Assembly: GCA_013397795.1 (NCBI GenBank)
Contig: VZTJ01000294.1
Span: 2,327,924 to 2,391,923, forward strand
DNA from: Orthonyx spaldingii
Lineage: Eukaryota; Chordata; Aves; Passeriformes; Orthonychidae
Direction of reading: 5' to 3'
Length of the DNA: 64,000 nucleotides
Part shown: in pieces, positions 1 through 11,210 of the stretch
Layout: the number at the start of each line of letters is the position of its first letter
Numbering within the stretch: position 1 is the first letter of the stretch
Made by a program: the position numbers and the translations under genes
The notes under the pieces: generated by a model
What the model saw: the letters and a program-made list of their open reading frames with translations, nothing else
What the model was told of the DNA's origin: nothing
The model's database searches: none

Positions 1-2889
1 ACTGGAAGAAGGGATTGGGTAGGAACAATTCTAGAACTCACTTAGTGTTGTCTTTGATGCAAAAGTCAAATGGGCACTGGCTTTTCATCCTGTGCTCACT
101 TATTACTTATCAACCAGAATGTCTGGTCCATGATAAGTATAGGTCTCATAATATAACTATGTAATATAACAATTATTCTGAAGGCACAGCTAAGTAAAGT
201 AAGAATTATATCTGGAAATGACGATTTGTATAGTTCTTCATTGGCAGAGCACTATGTACATAGCTAAATATCATTAGAGAAGGTGCTCAATATTATCCAA
301 GCATTTAATGGCAGAGTGTAAGGAATTCTGTATTTATAGTGTGCTCTTCAGCATATTTTATTACTGCAGATATTAATCAGCCATGCTACACTGAACCCAT
401 AATAATGAAGGGACTCCATTCTCAAACTTGGATTTAAATCTATTCTTGTTTTACTCTGTGTTTAATAAGTCAGTTTTAATACAAAATCATTGAATTCAGA
501 AGACAAAATAATAGCATAGCAGTTAAAGTTTAAATTCATTATTTGGAGAACAAATCCTGTCCACCAACTTACATATCCATGTATCGCAGTTTCTCTGATG
601 TATCTTATGACAAATGCCTTTGTGAGAAAGGCTGGCACTCAGAAGATTCATTTAAGAGGCTGTTTCATGTGACAAAATGCTGGAGACTGAAGGCCACTTC
701 TTCTTCCAATTTTACAATATATTTTTTGGGTCTGAAATATTCTCTCCAGTCTGAACTATATTTGTTTTGTTAGTCACTGTTCTAATACACAGACTATAGA
801 ATTTGGGCTAATGCTTTACAAAGTGTATATCATTCTCAGGTTAAATATCAATAAATAACAGCCCATTTCTATGCTAAAAAAAACCTCTCTTCTGCCAAGT
901 TTACAGCCATGGTAAATTCAATTTCATTTGGTAACCTAATAGCTACTTCTTAAGAAGGGTTGTTTCACCCATAAGCATCTGCTTTTAATCTGCCTTTGCA
1001 CTATGATTGTTTCAAAGATACCATCATTTTTTGACTTACTGTATCTATTAGAGCTGTTCAGATTTTATCAAATTTGCTAATATTGTGCAGTTTTTTGTTA
1101 CTGATAAAAATTTTAATTCAGAGCACTGAAATAGAACACTTAATGAAATAACTTAAATCTCTATTTTTATTTCCTCATTTTTGCAACTTCTTGTGGTTTA
1201 CCTGTAAAACAATCAGCGGTATCAGAGAACTTCAGGATACGTCTGTGTGCTATTCTCTAAATTCTATGACTGACTAAACTGAAGGCTACATTAAAGCAAA
1301 AAGATCAGTTTTGCTAATATTTGGTTCATATTGCATATCCAAATGATATGCTTTCATGGGTGTCTCTTCCCCTAAATCTCTAGTAAAATGCTGCGTTTGA
1401 AAGCTGGTCTTTTTACTGGGAACATTCTGTGATACAAAACTCAGTGTGCTGCTTTCCACCGAGTGGGCTTTGCAGGCTGTAGCTGCTATTGCAAGGAATA
1501 GTCAATGCTTATTATTATGCAAAAATTTGTATCATTCTCAAGACAATGTATTCACTGAATTAATGATGTCATTGTTGTTGGTTTTCTGTAATTCGGAGAC
1601 AACAACCCCATTTGTAAGGGTGATGTAGAATATACATGTGAATAGGTGGTGGGGTTAGGGATGACCTTTCTGATCTGTCAGTTCCTGAATGTGGATTAGG
1701 GAGGTCAGGCATTAATGTCATTCAGCTAACAAGTGAGCGATTTTATGCAATTCATTTGAGTCCCAGAGCACCAACTCCTGCATATATTAGTTTCAATATG
1801 CAAAATGTATTATTGTTCATCACTTCCAGTAACTGCTGGGAAAAATTCTGCATATTGCTGCTGTTAGTTATGCTGAAAGATTTAGTCAGTGTCTTAACAT
1901 GAATCAGCTTCCAGAAAGATATGAGCTCACAGAAGCACACCTCTGGGGTGATTGTGCTTTCTGGTCATAGCTTCTCTTAGATCACCATGATGAGTGTCTT
2001 CTACAACGGCTGAGAAATTGCCTGTGCAAACACCTTTCAGTCTAATAGAGGCGTTTGTATAGCAGATATCTCTTTCTTTTTATGAGTTGCGAAATTTTTC
2101 TATGTCCACCTCTATAGAGACTTTCTGAAATAGTTTTTAAACTCAGAGGTCCCAAGGTATTCAATGAAATGCAAGGAGCTTGGATTAATCTTTCTCCTTA
2201 TCTTCTTGATAGCAGAGATATAGTCCTAATTTAAGAATTTTAACCAAAACCATGGTTCCAACACCATCTTCTTTTCGACCAGGTCCGATTTCAATCCAAT
2301 TTTCTGAGAAGGCCCAGTGAGGCTGTGAATATGATCAAGGCCTCTCTCTATTTCCTTTTCCCTTCAGTGTATGGGATTCAACCTGCTGTGTCAGCCCTGC
2401 AGCCAAAGATACAACTATTGAGCTTGCTCTAGAGAGGTTAAGGCAATTGATTTTTCATCTTTCAACTACATACTCAGAGTTTTAGAAGTCTGGTGTAGTT
2501 TTAAAGTTGCTGGGTTGTTTGGGTTTTTTTTAAGCAACAAAACTCAACACCGTTTTCATTTATTTGTTATGTCCTTCACTGGTAGGATTCAAACATCCCA
2601 CAGCTTAGTCCCTGCACAAAGGGATCAGGTGAATTCTATTCACTAAAGAGTAAAGACACCTGGATTAGTTCCCTGCTGATAAGGCTTAAGGAACTGAATT
2701 GTGCTGAAATGAGTTCATTCAGCTCTCAGTTTCTGTATTTTATAACCTAGTTTATTAATGACTACAGATTCCATTATTGCACAACTCTTGATGGTTGTGA
2801 CTTTCTAGACAACACTGAAAGACAGGAAATTTGGTTTAAACATATGATAAACTTTTTTACTGGAAAGGAGATTGAGCACTTGAGAGATC
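1..2889. other. AT-rich unique non-coding sequence
   Basis: No gene, RNA gene or recognisable transposon is visible here. Open frames are at most 76 codons and show no splice context or family resemblance. The sequence is AT-rich with very few CpG, as expected for an intron or gene desert in a bird. Confidence 0.6.
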
Positions 2890-3034
2890 ATGGAGTTTAT
2901 ATCCCTGGAGATACTCAAAACCCAAGAGGACAAAGTGTCTGAGGGACCTGGTCTATGTGACCTTGCTTGAGCAAGGGGTTTTGAATCAGCTGAGTTCCAG
3001 AGGTCCCTTCCATCCTCAACTATTCCATGATTCA
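2890..3034 (+). mobile_element. CR1 LINE 3' end fragment
   Basis: This is a short 5'-truncated CR1 non-LTR retrotransposon remnant in plus orientation. It shows the CR1 3' UTR order: a 'tatccctggagatactcaaaa' block, 'gacctggtctatgtgaccttg', 'cttgagcaaggggttttgaa', 'ccagaggtcccttccatcc' and a closing 'tattccatgattcaa' derived from the octamer tail. Many substitutions relative to the familiar consensus suggest an old insertion. No coding part remains. Confidence 0.9.
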
Positions 3035-6000
3035 ATTAAATGTTTCCAGCTTTCAGAAGACAGGATAGCATCCTGATTACTTCACCAAAGTATGCCTCAG
3101 ATGTGAATCAGATCCCTCATGTAAGGCAGCCTTTGCACTCCACATGGTTAAATGTGGTCTCATTTCCTTTGTGTCATTTCAGCCACGGAGGAAATGCGCT
3201 CTTTCAGTTTGAGCCACACTAGTGAATATCTGGGATGGGGGAATGCTTTTTCCAAGGCAAATGTGCAATCATTCTTTTAGTCATTGCTGAAAAATTTAAT
3301 TGAAGACATAGAAAAAAAAGCTAGAAATGTATAAACTCCTTAATTGATTTTGTGGCATAATGTTGGTAAATATCACTGAAAAGATTGCATGTGTCCAATG
3401 ACGTTTGTAACGGAATTAAAAACTCCAGAAAACAGGCTTGTGCAGGGAGGGATGGGTGGGAAATGTCCGTCTCCGGTTTAACACAGTGCTGCCAGTCAGA
3501 GATGAGTGAGGAATGTCTTACCAATACAGCAAGGCTAACAAAAGAGGTAGCAATTTGTCAGTACAAAAAATACATGCAGAAAAGTGTATGACGAAAGACC
3601 AAGGAACAAAGAAGAGCGAAACTGAAAGATCAGTGTGACCTGGGGCTGCTGAGTTCCCAGTTTCAAACACAAAGCAAATCCAAGCACAAGCTCTGCTTGC
3701 TGTAAGGAACCCAGGCCCACTTTCTACACGAGGTTCTCTAACACACAGCAAAGAGTGACCTTTAAACTACCTTGACAGATAGCAGCTGACTAGAAAATTA
3801 CAGTCATTAACAGGCTATCCAGAGAGCAGACTATTGTAAAAAATGATACTAAAAGGCAGATGTTAACAATTTGCAACCCCAAAAGACAGCTACAATAAAA
3901 CCCTACATTTCTAGTGTTCTGAAAAAATTGTTATTGAGATTCAACATACACAAAAATAAAAGGTGCATATATTTTTTCCAGTGTCTCTGGAGCCAAGCTT
4001 TATATGAACACAATGTAGAAAATGTTCCAATTATTTATATAAAAAATTGTTGAAAAATTCAGTTGCTTGTAGTAGTTGAAAAGGAAGGTTCTAAATGAAA
4101 TTGGTTTACTGTTGTCCAGTCCAGGTATTTGTTACTTGAAAAACCTATTAGGATTAAACCAGGGACAAAAGAAGGTAGAAACAATGCCTTTAGAAATTCT
4201 CTCTTTTTAAATGATTGTTGACCCAAATGAAAAGGCAAAAAAAAAATAATTTAAGCCTTTCTTTTTGAATTTCCATAGCGATACAAACAACAGTTTCTTT
4301 ATGAGCAAACAATTGAGGCTAAATTGTGGAGATCTTTGTACCGTGCATATACTCAGGGGAGTTGTATCAGAACATATTTATATGAGACAGTTTATTATCC
4401 AGAAAATAAATTGTGTAGAATTGTTAAGCATTTCTTTTCAGTATTAATTGATGTCACTTGATAGAGCTGCTGAAACTAGACACCTGGGCAATACTGAAAC
4501 ATGTAATGCCAAAATCTTGTTGGTCACTGCAAGCTCATGCCACAACTATCAACGGTGACATTTCAAATGGAACAGGAAGTTTCAGATGCCCAGTGAATTT
4601 CTCAGAAATAATCCATGGTCAGCAACAATCAGAACAAGCGATAACAGCACATAGTTTTGTTTGAATGCTGCCATACCTGGATTGATTCACACTGTTGTGA
4701 CACATTTCTGCCAAGAAGACAATAAAAAGTTGGGTGCAATTCAGAGAAAACACCATTACTCAGGAAATAAGAATAACACATGAGAATAAAACTTGATAGA
4801 AATTACTAATAGAAAATTACAAATATGTTATAAAAAGAAATCACAAAACTTATCTGTAGAAGGTAGAGTATTGAATAATATTTCCTCCCCAAAAAGGAAT
4901 GGAAGTCCTAAATTCTAAATTTAGTTTAGACAAGTGTGTTTGAGTGTAAAAGAAAATCTGCATCTGCAAAGAATGATATGTAATGAACCAACTAGGTTTC
5001 TTTTTCTTTTATTAGATATTACTTTATTCAGGCTTTGTTTTTTTCACAATGTATTGAAAATACATATCAAAGTTATAAATCCTCTTCAAATGTAAAACTT
5101 TTTAAACACACTTAGTGTTATGATTCATTGATATGAAAGACTTTGTTTAAATAATAGAAATGGTTTTGTTAAAAAGTTTATTTTCACACAAATCAAAGCC
5201 ATATTTTTTCTTTCTTTTTCTTTGAGACATCCCAAAGTCTGCAAATCTTCTTGAGTAGAAGCCTCTCCTCCAGATGTTTCTGGAATGCATCCATTCTCTC
5301 TTCTTCTTTTCTTTTTTTAATCACTAATTGCTCTATCTTTTGAGGTGGATGGTTAAAAGTTAAGTGTTTGGGGAATGTGACTGTGAGGCCACGTTAAATT
5401 AAGGCCAGCAAGGGCACAGGAGGGACCATAACTCATGAGTGTTTCTGATCACTGACCCTGAACTTGCCTTACAGTCTGTCACATAATTATGACAGACTGA
5501 AAAGAATTACAATGAAATATGTTTTTGGGGAGTGGCAGGCTTCCCCTTCTGTCTTAACAGAGACCTTTGGAAGCACAGTGTGCTGCCTGCCTTTGGAGCA
5601 TCTCATTCTTCAGATATTAAATTTGAAACATTTGAAATTTGGGCTTTAGCCCATTCATCATCTCACTCGTTTTAAGAATTCCTGAAGTTTCCTTTCCTCT
5701 CTCTAGCTGGAGCAAGCAAACTGTAATCTACTGATTAGCTCATTAACTTTTCCATGTCTTTTACAAAGCACACGATGATTTGGTACTTGCCAAATTCTCG
5801 GTTGCCTGGTTGGTGGACTAGAGGTTTCTTTGACTGCAGCATTAAAAAGTTTTCTCTAAAAGATGAGGTGACACCTCTGGTGCAGAGCTGTGGCAGGTTC
5901 TCTCTGGCTCTGCTGCCACAGAAGCTGGGTTTATAATGATGTGTTTACATAACACTAAAGTATATGTCACACCCCTCATAATGTCTGCAAACTATTGGAT

Positions 6001-6082
6001 TGTTACACCAACACTGACCAAGATGAAAACAAGAGACAGAAAATCTAAATGTAGTATTTTTTTCCTAGAGAGTAAAGAGAAA

Positions 6083-6152
6083 AGTGAAGTGATATAAAGG
6101 CTAAAAGAGAGAGATTTATATCAGTGAAGTGATATAAAGGCTAAAAGAGAGA
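6083..6152. repeat. 40-bp tandem duplication, two copies
   Basis: A 30-base unit beginning 'agtgaagtgatataaaggct' occurs at 6083-6112 and again without mismatch at 6123-6152. The period is 40 bases, and the 10-base linker 'gatttatatc' is present only between the copies. The lack of divergence indicates a recent local duplication, such as replication slippage. Confidence 0.95.
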
Positions 6153-6772
6153 ATCTGTTGGTTTCACACTAATTTACTCTCCCTACCACTGCATGGACTG
6201 AGCTGGTAGAGTTTCTTGGGTTGAAATAATTTCCTGACAGTTCTTGGTTTTGCTACCACGAATCAGTCTTTTTTATTTAAGATTAAATTTTACCAACTTT
6301 ATTTCAGGAAATTTCCTGCTTTTCATCAAAAACTCCTTCTGTAGGTCTTACACATCTACATGAGCAAAGAGTGGAAAATATTGTCCCTCCTTTTTACCCA
6401 CTGAGAAATATTGGGAGGCAATAACTCACACAGATTCCTCCTGCCTTTGTTTAAAGTTGGGGAAAAAATCCTGATGTTTTTGTGAGCAGCAATCAGGCAG
6501 GTGAATGAAAGTGGATTGAAGAAACCAGCTCTTTTTCTAAGGAGCAAAGGTTCAGTTGTCTTTTCTATTTCTAATGTTATTTTTAACACTATTTCATCAT
6601 GCATCTGAAATGCTTTGAATGCAAATTCATTCTGAGTCCTACATATATTTTTCATATAAAAAACTTCAAGGAGGATTCTTTTCAATCTTTACACTTTTTC
6701 CTTTCTTTTTCTTTTCCTTCCCAAAATATTTTAACTAGAGGCTTACTGAAACTGGACTGGTGGCAGGTTCTT

Positions 6773-6846
6773 TTAATAATATTTTAATATTATTTTTAAT
6801 AATTATTTTTAAATAATAATACTTATTATTTTTGAAAAATTAATTA
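6773..6846. repeat. AT-only low-complexity tract
   Basis: This is almost purely A and T, with irregular TTTTAATAATA and AATAATTATTTTT blocks that can pair with one another. It is low-complexity sequence rather than a defined transposon. Confidence 0.85.
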
Positions 6847-7991
6847 CTTCCTGCACTGCAAGCAAAGTTTTCATCAAACTTTTGTGTGTTTTTGGTTTAC
6901 TGTTTAATTGCTGTCATATTTAAAAAGAGCCAGTAGACTTAACAGAGGATGATATTATGTTCATAACGAATAATTGTAGTTCAAAAATCAGAGTTTGTGT
7001 AATCTAAGCATAAGATATTCCACAAGTTTCTTTTTCTCATCCCATTCAAGGCCCACAAACTAGGAGTCTTAAGGGAGTTTGAGATCTCTTGGAAGCCAGT
7101 GGTTTCCCAAGAACTGGCTCACATCTATGTCAGCAATCCCCAGCCTGCAGCTCTGTCAATTTACTCGTCATGTTTGCAAGTGGAAATGAGAACCTGTAAG
7201 TAAACAGAAGAGCAGGTAGAAGGTTCCAGCTGGTTTCGGTTACTTGTGCAGTTTTGTTGGGTGTGGGTTTTTTATGCTTTCATCATTTCTTTGGGCTTGA
7301 TCTAAGTGTGATTGAAGGTCAGTACAGAAAACTGTCTGGCTGACTTAGAGCATGACTTGCATTTGAAAGCCAAAGGGACCTGTGCCTTTAAATCAGTTAC
7401 AGGTGCCTGGGAATCCCACTGAAGCTACAAACAGTCCCCTAACTTCACCATGAATTAAAAGTGCCCTGAATTCCAAAGATAAATTTCATTGTGAGAATTA
7501 ATTCTACAGTCTCGTTTTGTCTGGAGCTGGGTTAGGCAGAGTGGTAGAATGGCACTGAGAGGTGTCAGTGTACTTTTTTACAGGTTTATGCCATTTCTAT
7601 TCCCACAGCAGCAGTGTAGGCCTTGTTCATATTAATTAACTTTTTATTTTGAAACATTATGGCTATTTGAATGATAACACAGAAAATATAATTTATTAAT
7701 TATTTGTGAAGGTCTCTAAAGGGATGTTTAGATTTTGATTTGACATGTCATGGAGGCAAAGAATCTCTATATAACCATAAATTTCCAGTAATGTTAATCA
7801 TGAGGTTTTTTTGTCTCAGGAATACTTTTAGGGGAAATTATAAGACTAAAGCTGGCATGAAATCCAGAGGGGAAAAAATGTTTCTCTTGCCCTCCTGTTC
7901 ATTTTTTCTAATAACCTCATTTCAATTGCTACACCAAGTTCACCAGCCCCAGTATTTGTCTGAGTTAGGTGTATGGACAGAATCTAAGAGA

Positions 7992-8005
7992 ACACACACA
8001 CACAC
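7992..8005. repeat. Short (AC)7 microsatellite
   Basis: Seven AC units are followed by 'caca' and an A-run. It explains the Thr-His run in the 135-codon frame across this site and argues against that frame being a gene. Confidence 0.85.
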
Positions 8006-8483
8006 CACAAAAAAAAGGCTGAGGATATTCAGTGTTATGGTGAATCCTCGCAGGTTGAGGAATAGAGCATCTACCAAATCCTCCCATTTGATTCCTACTT
8101 ATAGTAAAGTCAAAGGGCAGATTTTCTGCTGGAATGTGTTGAATTAATTAGCATTTATGACGGAAGGCAGGCACACAGGCCACTTGGTCACCTTCCAGAT
8201 ATTTACAGTGGGCAAACTGCCCAGGCCAGCCTGCCATGCACTGAGTGCTTTGATCCTGGATTGGAGGACTCTAAAAGTTCTTTTTCCTGAAAGCTTCAAC
8301 TTCCAGCCTTGTGCCTGTGCCTTACTCCAGCCTCATAATCGATATTCTTATTGGTCACTTGGAATGCACTGAAGGATGAGTACAGTGTTTACTGCAAAAC
8401 TCGATGGAAATATATCAAGTTTTGCATTATGAAGCCCTTGTAGAAGTATCTGTAATGGAAGCAGGAAATTTCTTGTTACATCT

Positions 8484-8516
8484 TCTGTGTATATATACAC
8501 TGTATATGTATACAGA
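8484..8516. repeat. TA-rich perfect hairpin
   Basis: The left arm 8484-8498 (tctgtgtatatatac) pairs with the right arm 8502-8516 (gtatatgtatacaga) around a 3-base loop 'act'. All 15 positions pair if the sequence is read as plus-strand RNA, with two of them G-U. Flanking DNA does not extend the stem, so it is shorter than a typical microRNA precursor. Confidence 0.8.
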
Positions 8517-8994
8517 GACATTATGGTAAATTTTTAATTTTACATGTTTAATGTTATGTTTATGGGATTTCTATATACACATAAAACCAATATTTAATAG
8601 ATAAATTTCCACAAAAACAGAAATTCCAAGTACCAGGTAGGTCATATAATTGACAGTTTTATGATAATGTACAAAACCAGATTGAATGCCAGTTTTACAC
8701 TAAAAGTGACCAATAAGAATACAATACATAAAACAATACAATTATACAAATTATACAAAAATAAAAATAAATAAAATGCAATTTGCTGATTAGAATATGA
8801 ATTTCAGAAACAGTTAACAGGTAATGATTAAAACAAAAATATTAAGAGAATGAAAATATAAATTTTTACCAGATTTATAGAAGTGAAAAACAAATAATAT
8901 CATGTAATTAAATCATTAACATCCAGCTCAGTAAAGTGAAGAGGAAAAAATTTAACCATGCTGAAATGACACACTTAAACTGATCATGCCAAAA

Positions 8995-9016
8995 NNNNNN
9001 NNNNNNNNNNNNNNNN
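8995..9016. other. Assembly gap (22 Ns)
   Basis: Twenty-two consecutive undetermined bases. Both sides are A-rich, and a 19-A run lies 36 bases downstream. The gap probably marks a hard-to-sequence low-complexity stretch, and its true length may differ. Confidence 0.99.
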
Positions 9017-10649
9017 ACCATGCAAAAAAAAACCCCTAAAATAAATAAAACAAAAAAAAAAAAAAAAAAAGACATTTCCATTCTGCAAAGCCTGGTAATA
9101 GATCAGCACACATGGATACAGGGCTATCAATGCACAGCTTCTCTACAAAAATGCCTTGCAAAATGGCTACATTTAGATTTATTTGTATGTGTTTTAATAT
9201 CTCTTTTGCCTTCTGTACCTATCTTATCAATAAATGAAATCTAATTAGGTATTTGCAAAACACACAGGGTTTCTTACTATAGTAAAAATTTGTGGTGTTA
9301 TGTATACAATTGTTGGGATTTAAAGAAATAGGCAGTTCCACAGAAATTTCTCAGACAAAAAAGGGTATTAAAATAAAATAAAGTATAACTTGTTGCAAGG
9401 ACTTAAAGCTGAATTCCACATCCTTACCAGAGTGGGAAGATATTAAAGCACTGCAGATTTATGACATGGCTCTCAGTGCTGTGCAGTTGTGGATTTATTG
9501 CAGACCTACAAGTTTGAATTCTTGCTGGTGCACAAATATCTTCCATTTAGATTTTAGTCATAAATGGAGGGGGTTAAAAAATGAGAGTCTGTAAGAAAAG
9601 CAGAGAATGATACAGCCAGAGCCCTAAGCAATGTCTAGGGAATCTTGGAATGTCAGACCTGTCTAATTTCATGGGCTATGCTAAACCCTTAGAAGAGGCT
9701 TGTACTGCAAATTTAGCAGAACCTATTGCAACAGTGAAAGTGCATTGTTGTCTTGAATTCACAGCTCTCAAAGCAATGTGTTCCCCAGGTTATTGGCTGC
9801 TGTTCACCATGCAGGCAAGGCACCATGGCACTTTAAATCACCTGACCTCTCTGCACTGCAATTCATTAAAACTAATAAAATACTTTAATTCTGAATGCAG
9901 TGTTGTGCCAAAGATCAGGGATCTTGACTGAGGTTTGTAGACTGCCTGCAGAAGAAGGGTGACATAGGTGGCAGTAATGAGGTATTTGATTATTGTTAGA
10001 AATTAAATTTGCTGGATGATCTTGCTTAAAAAGGACAGAAAAAGATTGGTTTGAAGTAGATTAAACAAATCTGTTCTGAAATTCATAACTGCTCAAAGTT
10101 GTCTGTACTCCTGGGTACTTGATCATGATGCTCAAGAGAGATTCAGGAAATGCAATGTTTTCTTATTGAACATTCTGTACTAAAGTTATCCCTTCCTCTC
10201 AGCGCTGTGTCCTTCACCATCTGACGTGAAGCCACTGGATTATCACTTCCATGGCCCAAACAGAGCTGGGGCAGTCTTCTTTCACCCCTCTCCTAGGTAG
10301 TTTTATTTTCCTGTGTAGTGCTGTTTACTCTGTTTTTACAATTTTAGAGTGTTCACCTCATAAGGAAATAAATCTTTAACTAAATGAGGCAGGAAAAGAA
10401 ATAATTGAAACAAAATAATTATTGTCTACTTGATAAAACTGTGGTTAGATTCAACTACATAAGAGAATGTGTCTGTACAAAAGCTGTGTCCAAAAAATAA
10501 ACCATCTTAAAACTCCTTCACTTGACAAAATCTCTGAGGGTAATTCCATTTAATTGAGTCTCAGACCTTTTCTAATCTATATGTACCCACTGATCAAGAA
10601 GCAGTGAAGCTGAAAATGTTGTACTGGGCCAGGACCTGGGAGACTTAAG
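9017..10649. other. Unique non-coding sequence with A19 run
   Basis: No gene is supported. It begins with A-rich sequence, including an uninterrupted run of 19 A at 9052-9070. The frame at 9020-9244 simply reads through this run as poly-lysine and is an artefact. The 93-codon frame at 9650-9931 has no splice signals or recognisable motif. Confidence 0.55.
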
Positions 10650-10825
10650 GGAATTTTTTTCTATGCAGAGACTTTTTAGGAATTTCTGAGAATTTTCTAT
10701 GCATTCTTCAGTCTAGAACTTTTCTAGGTATTTGTGATTTCCAAGTATTTCTCTCTATTTTCTAGCAATTCTATCTAGTATTTTTCTAGGTGTTTCCCAG
10801 TTATTTTCAGGCATTTGTCATTCCA
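10650..10825. repeat. Degenerate TTTTCTAGGTATTT-type repeat field
   Basis: Related short phrases recur irregularly: 'ttttttctatgc' and 'attttctatgc', then 'ttttctaggtattt', 'attttctagcaatt', 'tttttctaggtgttt' and 'attttcaggcatttg'. This looks like a heavily decayed minisatellite or an expanded T-rich tract. It ends about 150 bases before the CR1 copy at 10976. Confidence 0.5.
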
Positions 10826-10975
10826 GATAATTTTGTGGAAATGTGCCTTGCTTTCTTTGAATCTCCATGTACTCTTGAGTATTTTTTCCTGTCCATAACC
10901 TTGCTGGAAATTTCCCATATAAGCAAAAGAACATTAATATATTTCCTGAATATTTTTTACCTTATTCATAACCTA

Positions 10976-11210
10976 TAGGTTGTGGCAGGGGAGATTCAGG
11001 TTGGACATCAGGAGGAATTTCTTCATGGAAATGGTTGTTAAACAATGAAATGGACTGCTCAGGGAGAGGGTGGAATCACCATCCCTGGAGGTGTTCAAGA
11101 AAAGACTGGATGTGGCACCCAGTGCCATGGTCTGGTTGACAAGGTGGTGATCAGTCAAAGGTTGGACTTGATGATCTTTGGGGTCTTTTCCAACCTAAAC
11201 GATTCTTTGA
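10976..11210 (+). mobile_element. CR1 LINE 3' end, well preserved
   Basis: A plus-strand CR1 3' UTR. In order it shows 'ggttggacatcaggaggaa' with 'tttcttcatgg', 'tcaccatccctggaggtgtt', 'aagactggatgtggcac', 'agtgccatggtctggttgac', 'aggttggacttgatgatct' and 'ttttccaacctaaacgattc'. The 'cagtgccatggtct-agttgac' wording is typical of songbird-lineage CR1 subfamilies. The terminal octamer is reduced to one degenerate unit. It is 5' truncated with no coding portion, and is one of the least diverged CR1 copies in the window. Confidence 0.95.

Larger units (their letters stand above)
3035..8994. other. AT-rich unique non-coding sequence
   Basis: There is no supported gene. The block contains the local repeats listed separately (6083-6152, 6773-6846, 7992-8005, 8484-8516). 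The longest frames (109 codons on minus at 6356-6685; 135 codons on plus at 7740-8147) run through low-complexity or CA-repeat DNA and have no codon or family signature, so I treat them as chance. The last 300 bases before the gap are strongly A-rich. Confidence 0.55.

Noticed and set aside
7740..8147. 135-codon plus-strand open frame
   Set aside because: It runs through a CA microsatellite and A-run, has no ATG at its start, no splice context and no recognisable domain. The length is expected by chance in 64 kb.
9020..9244. 74-codon frame beginning with a poly-lysine run
   Set aside because: It is produced by an A19 run beside an assembly gap.
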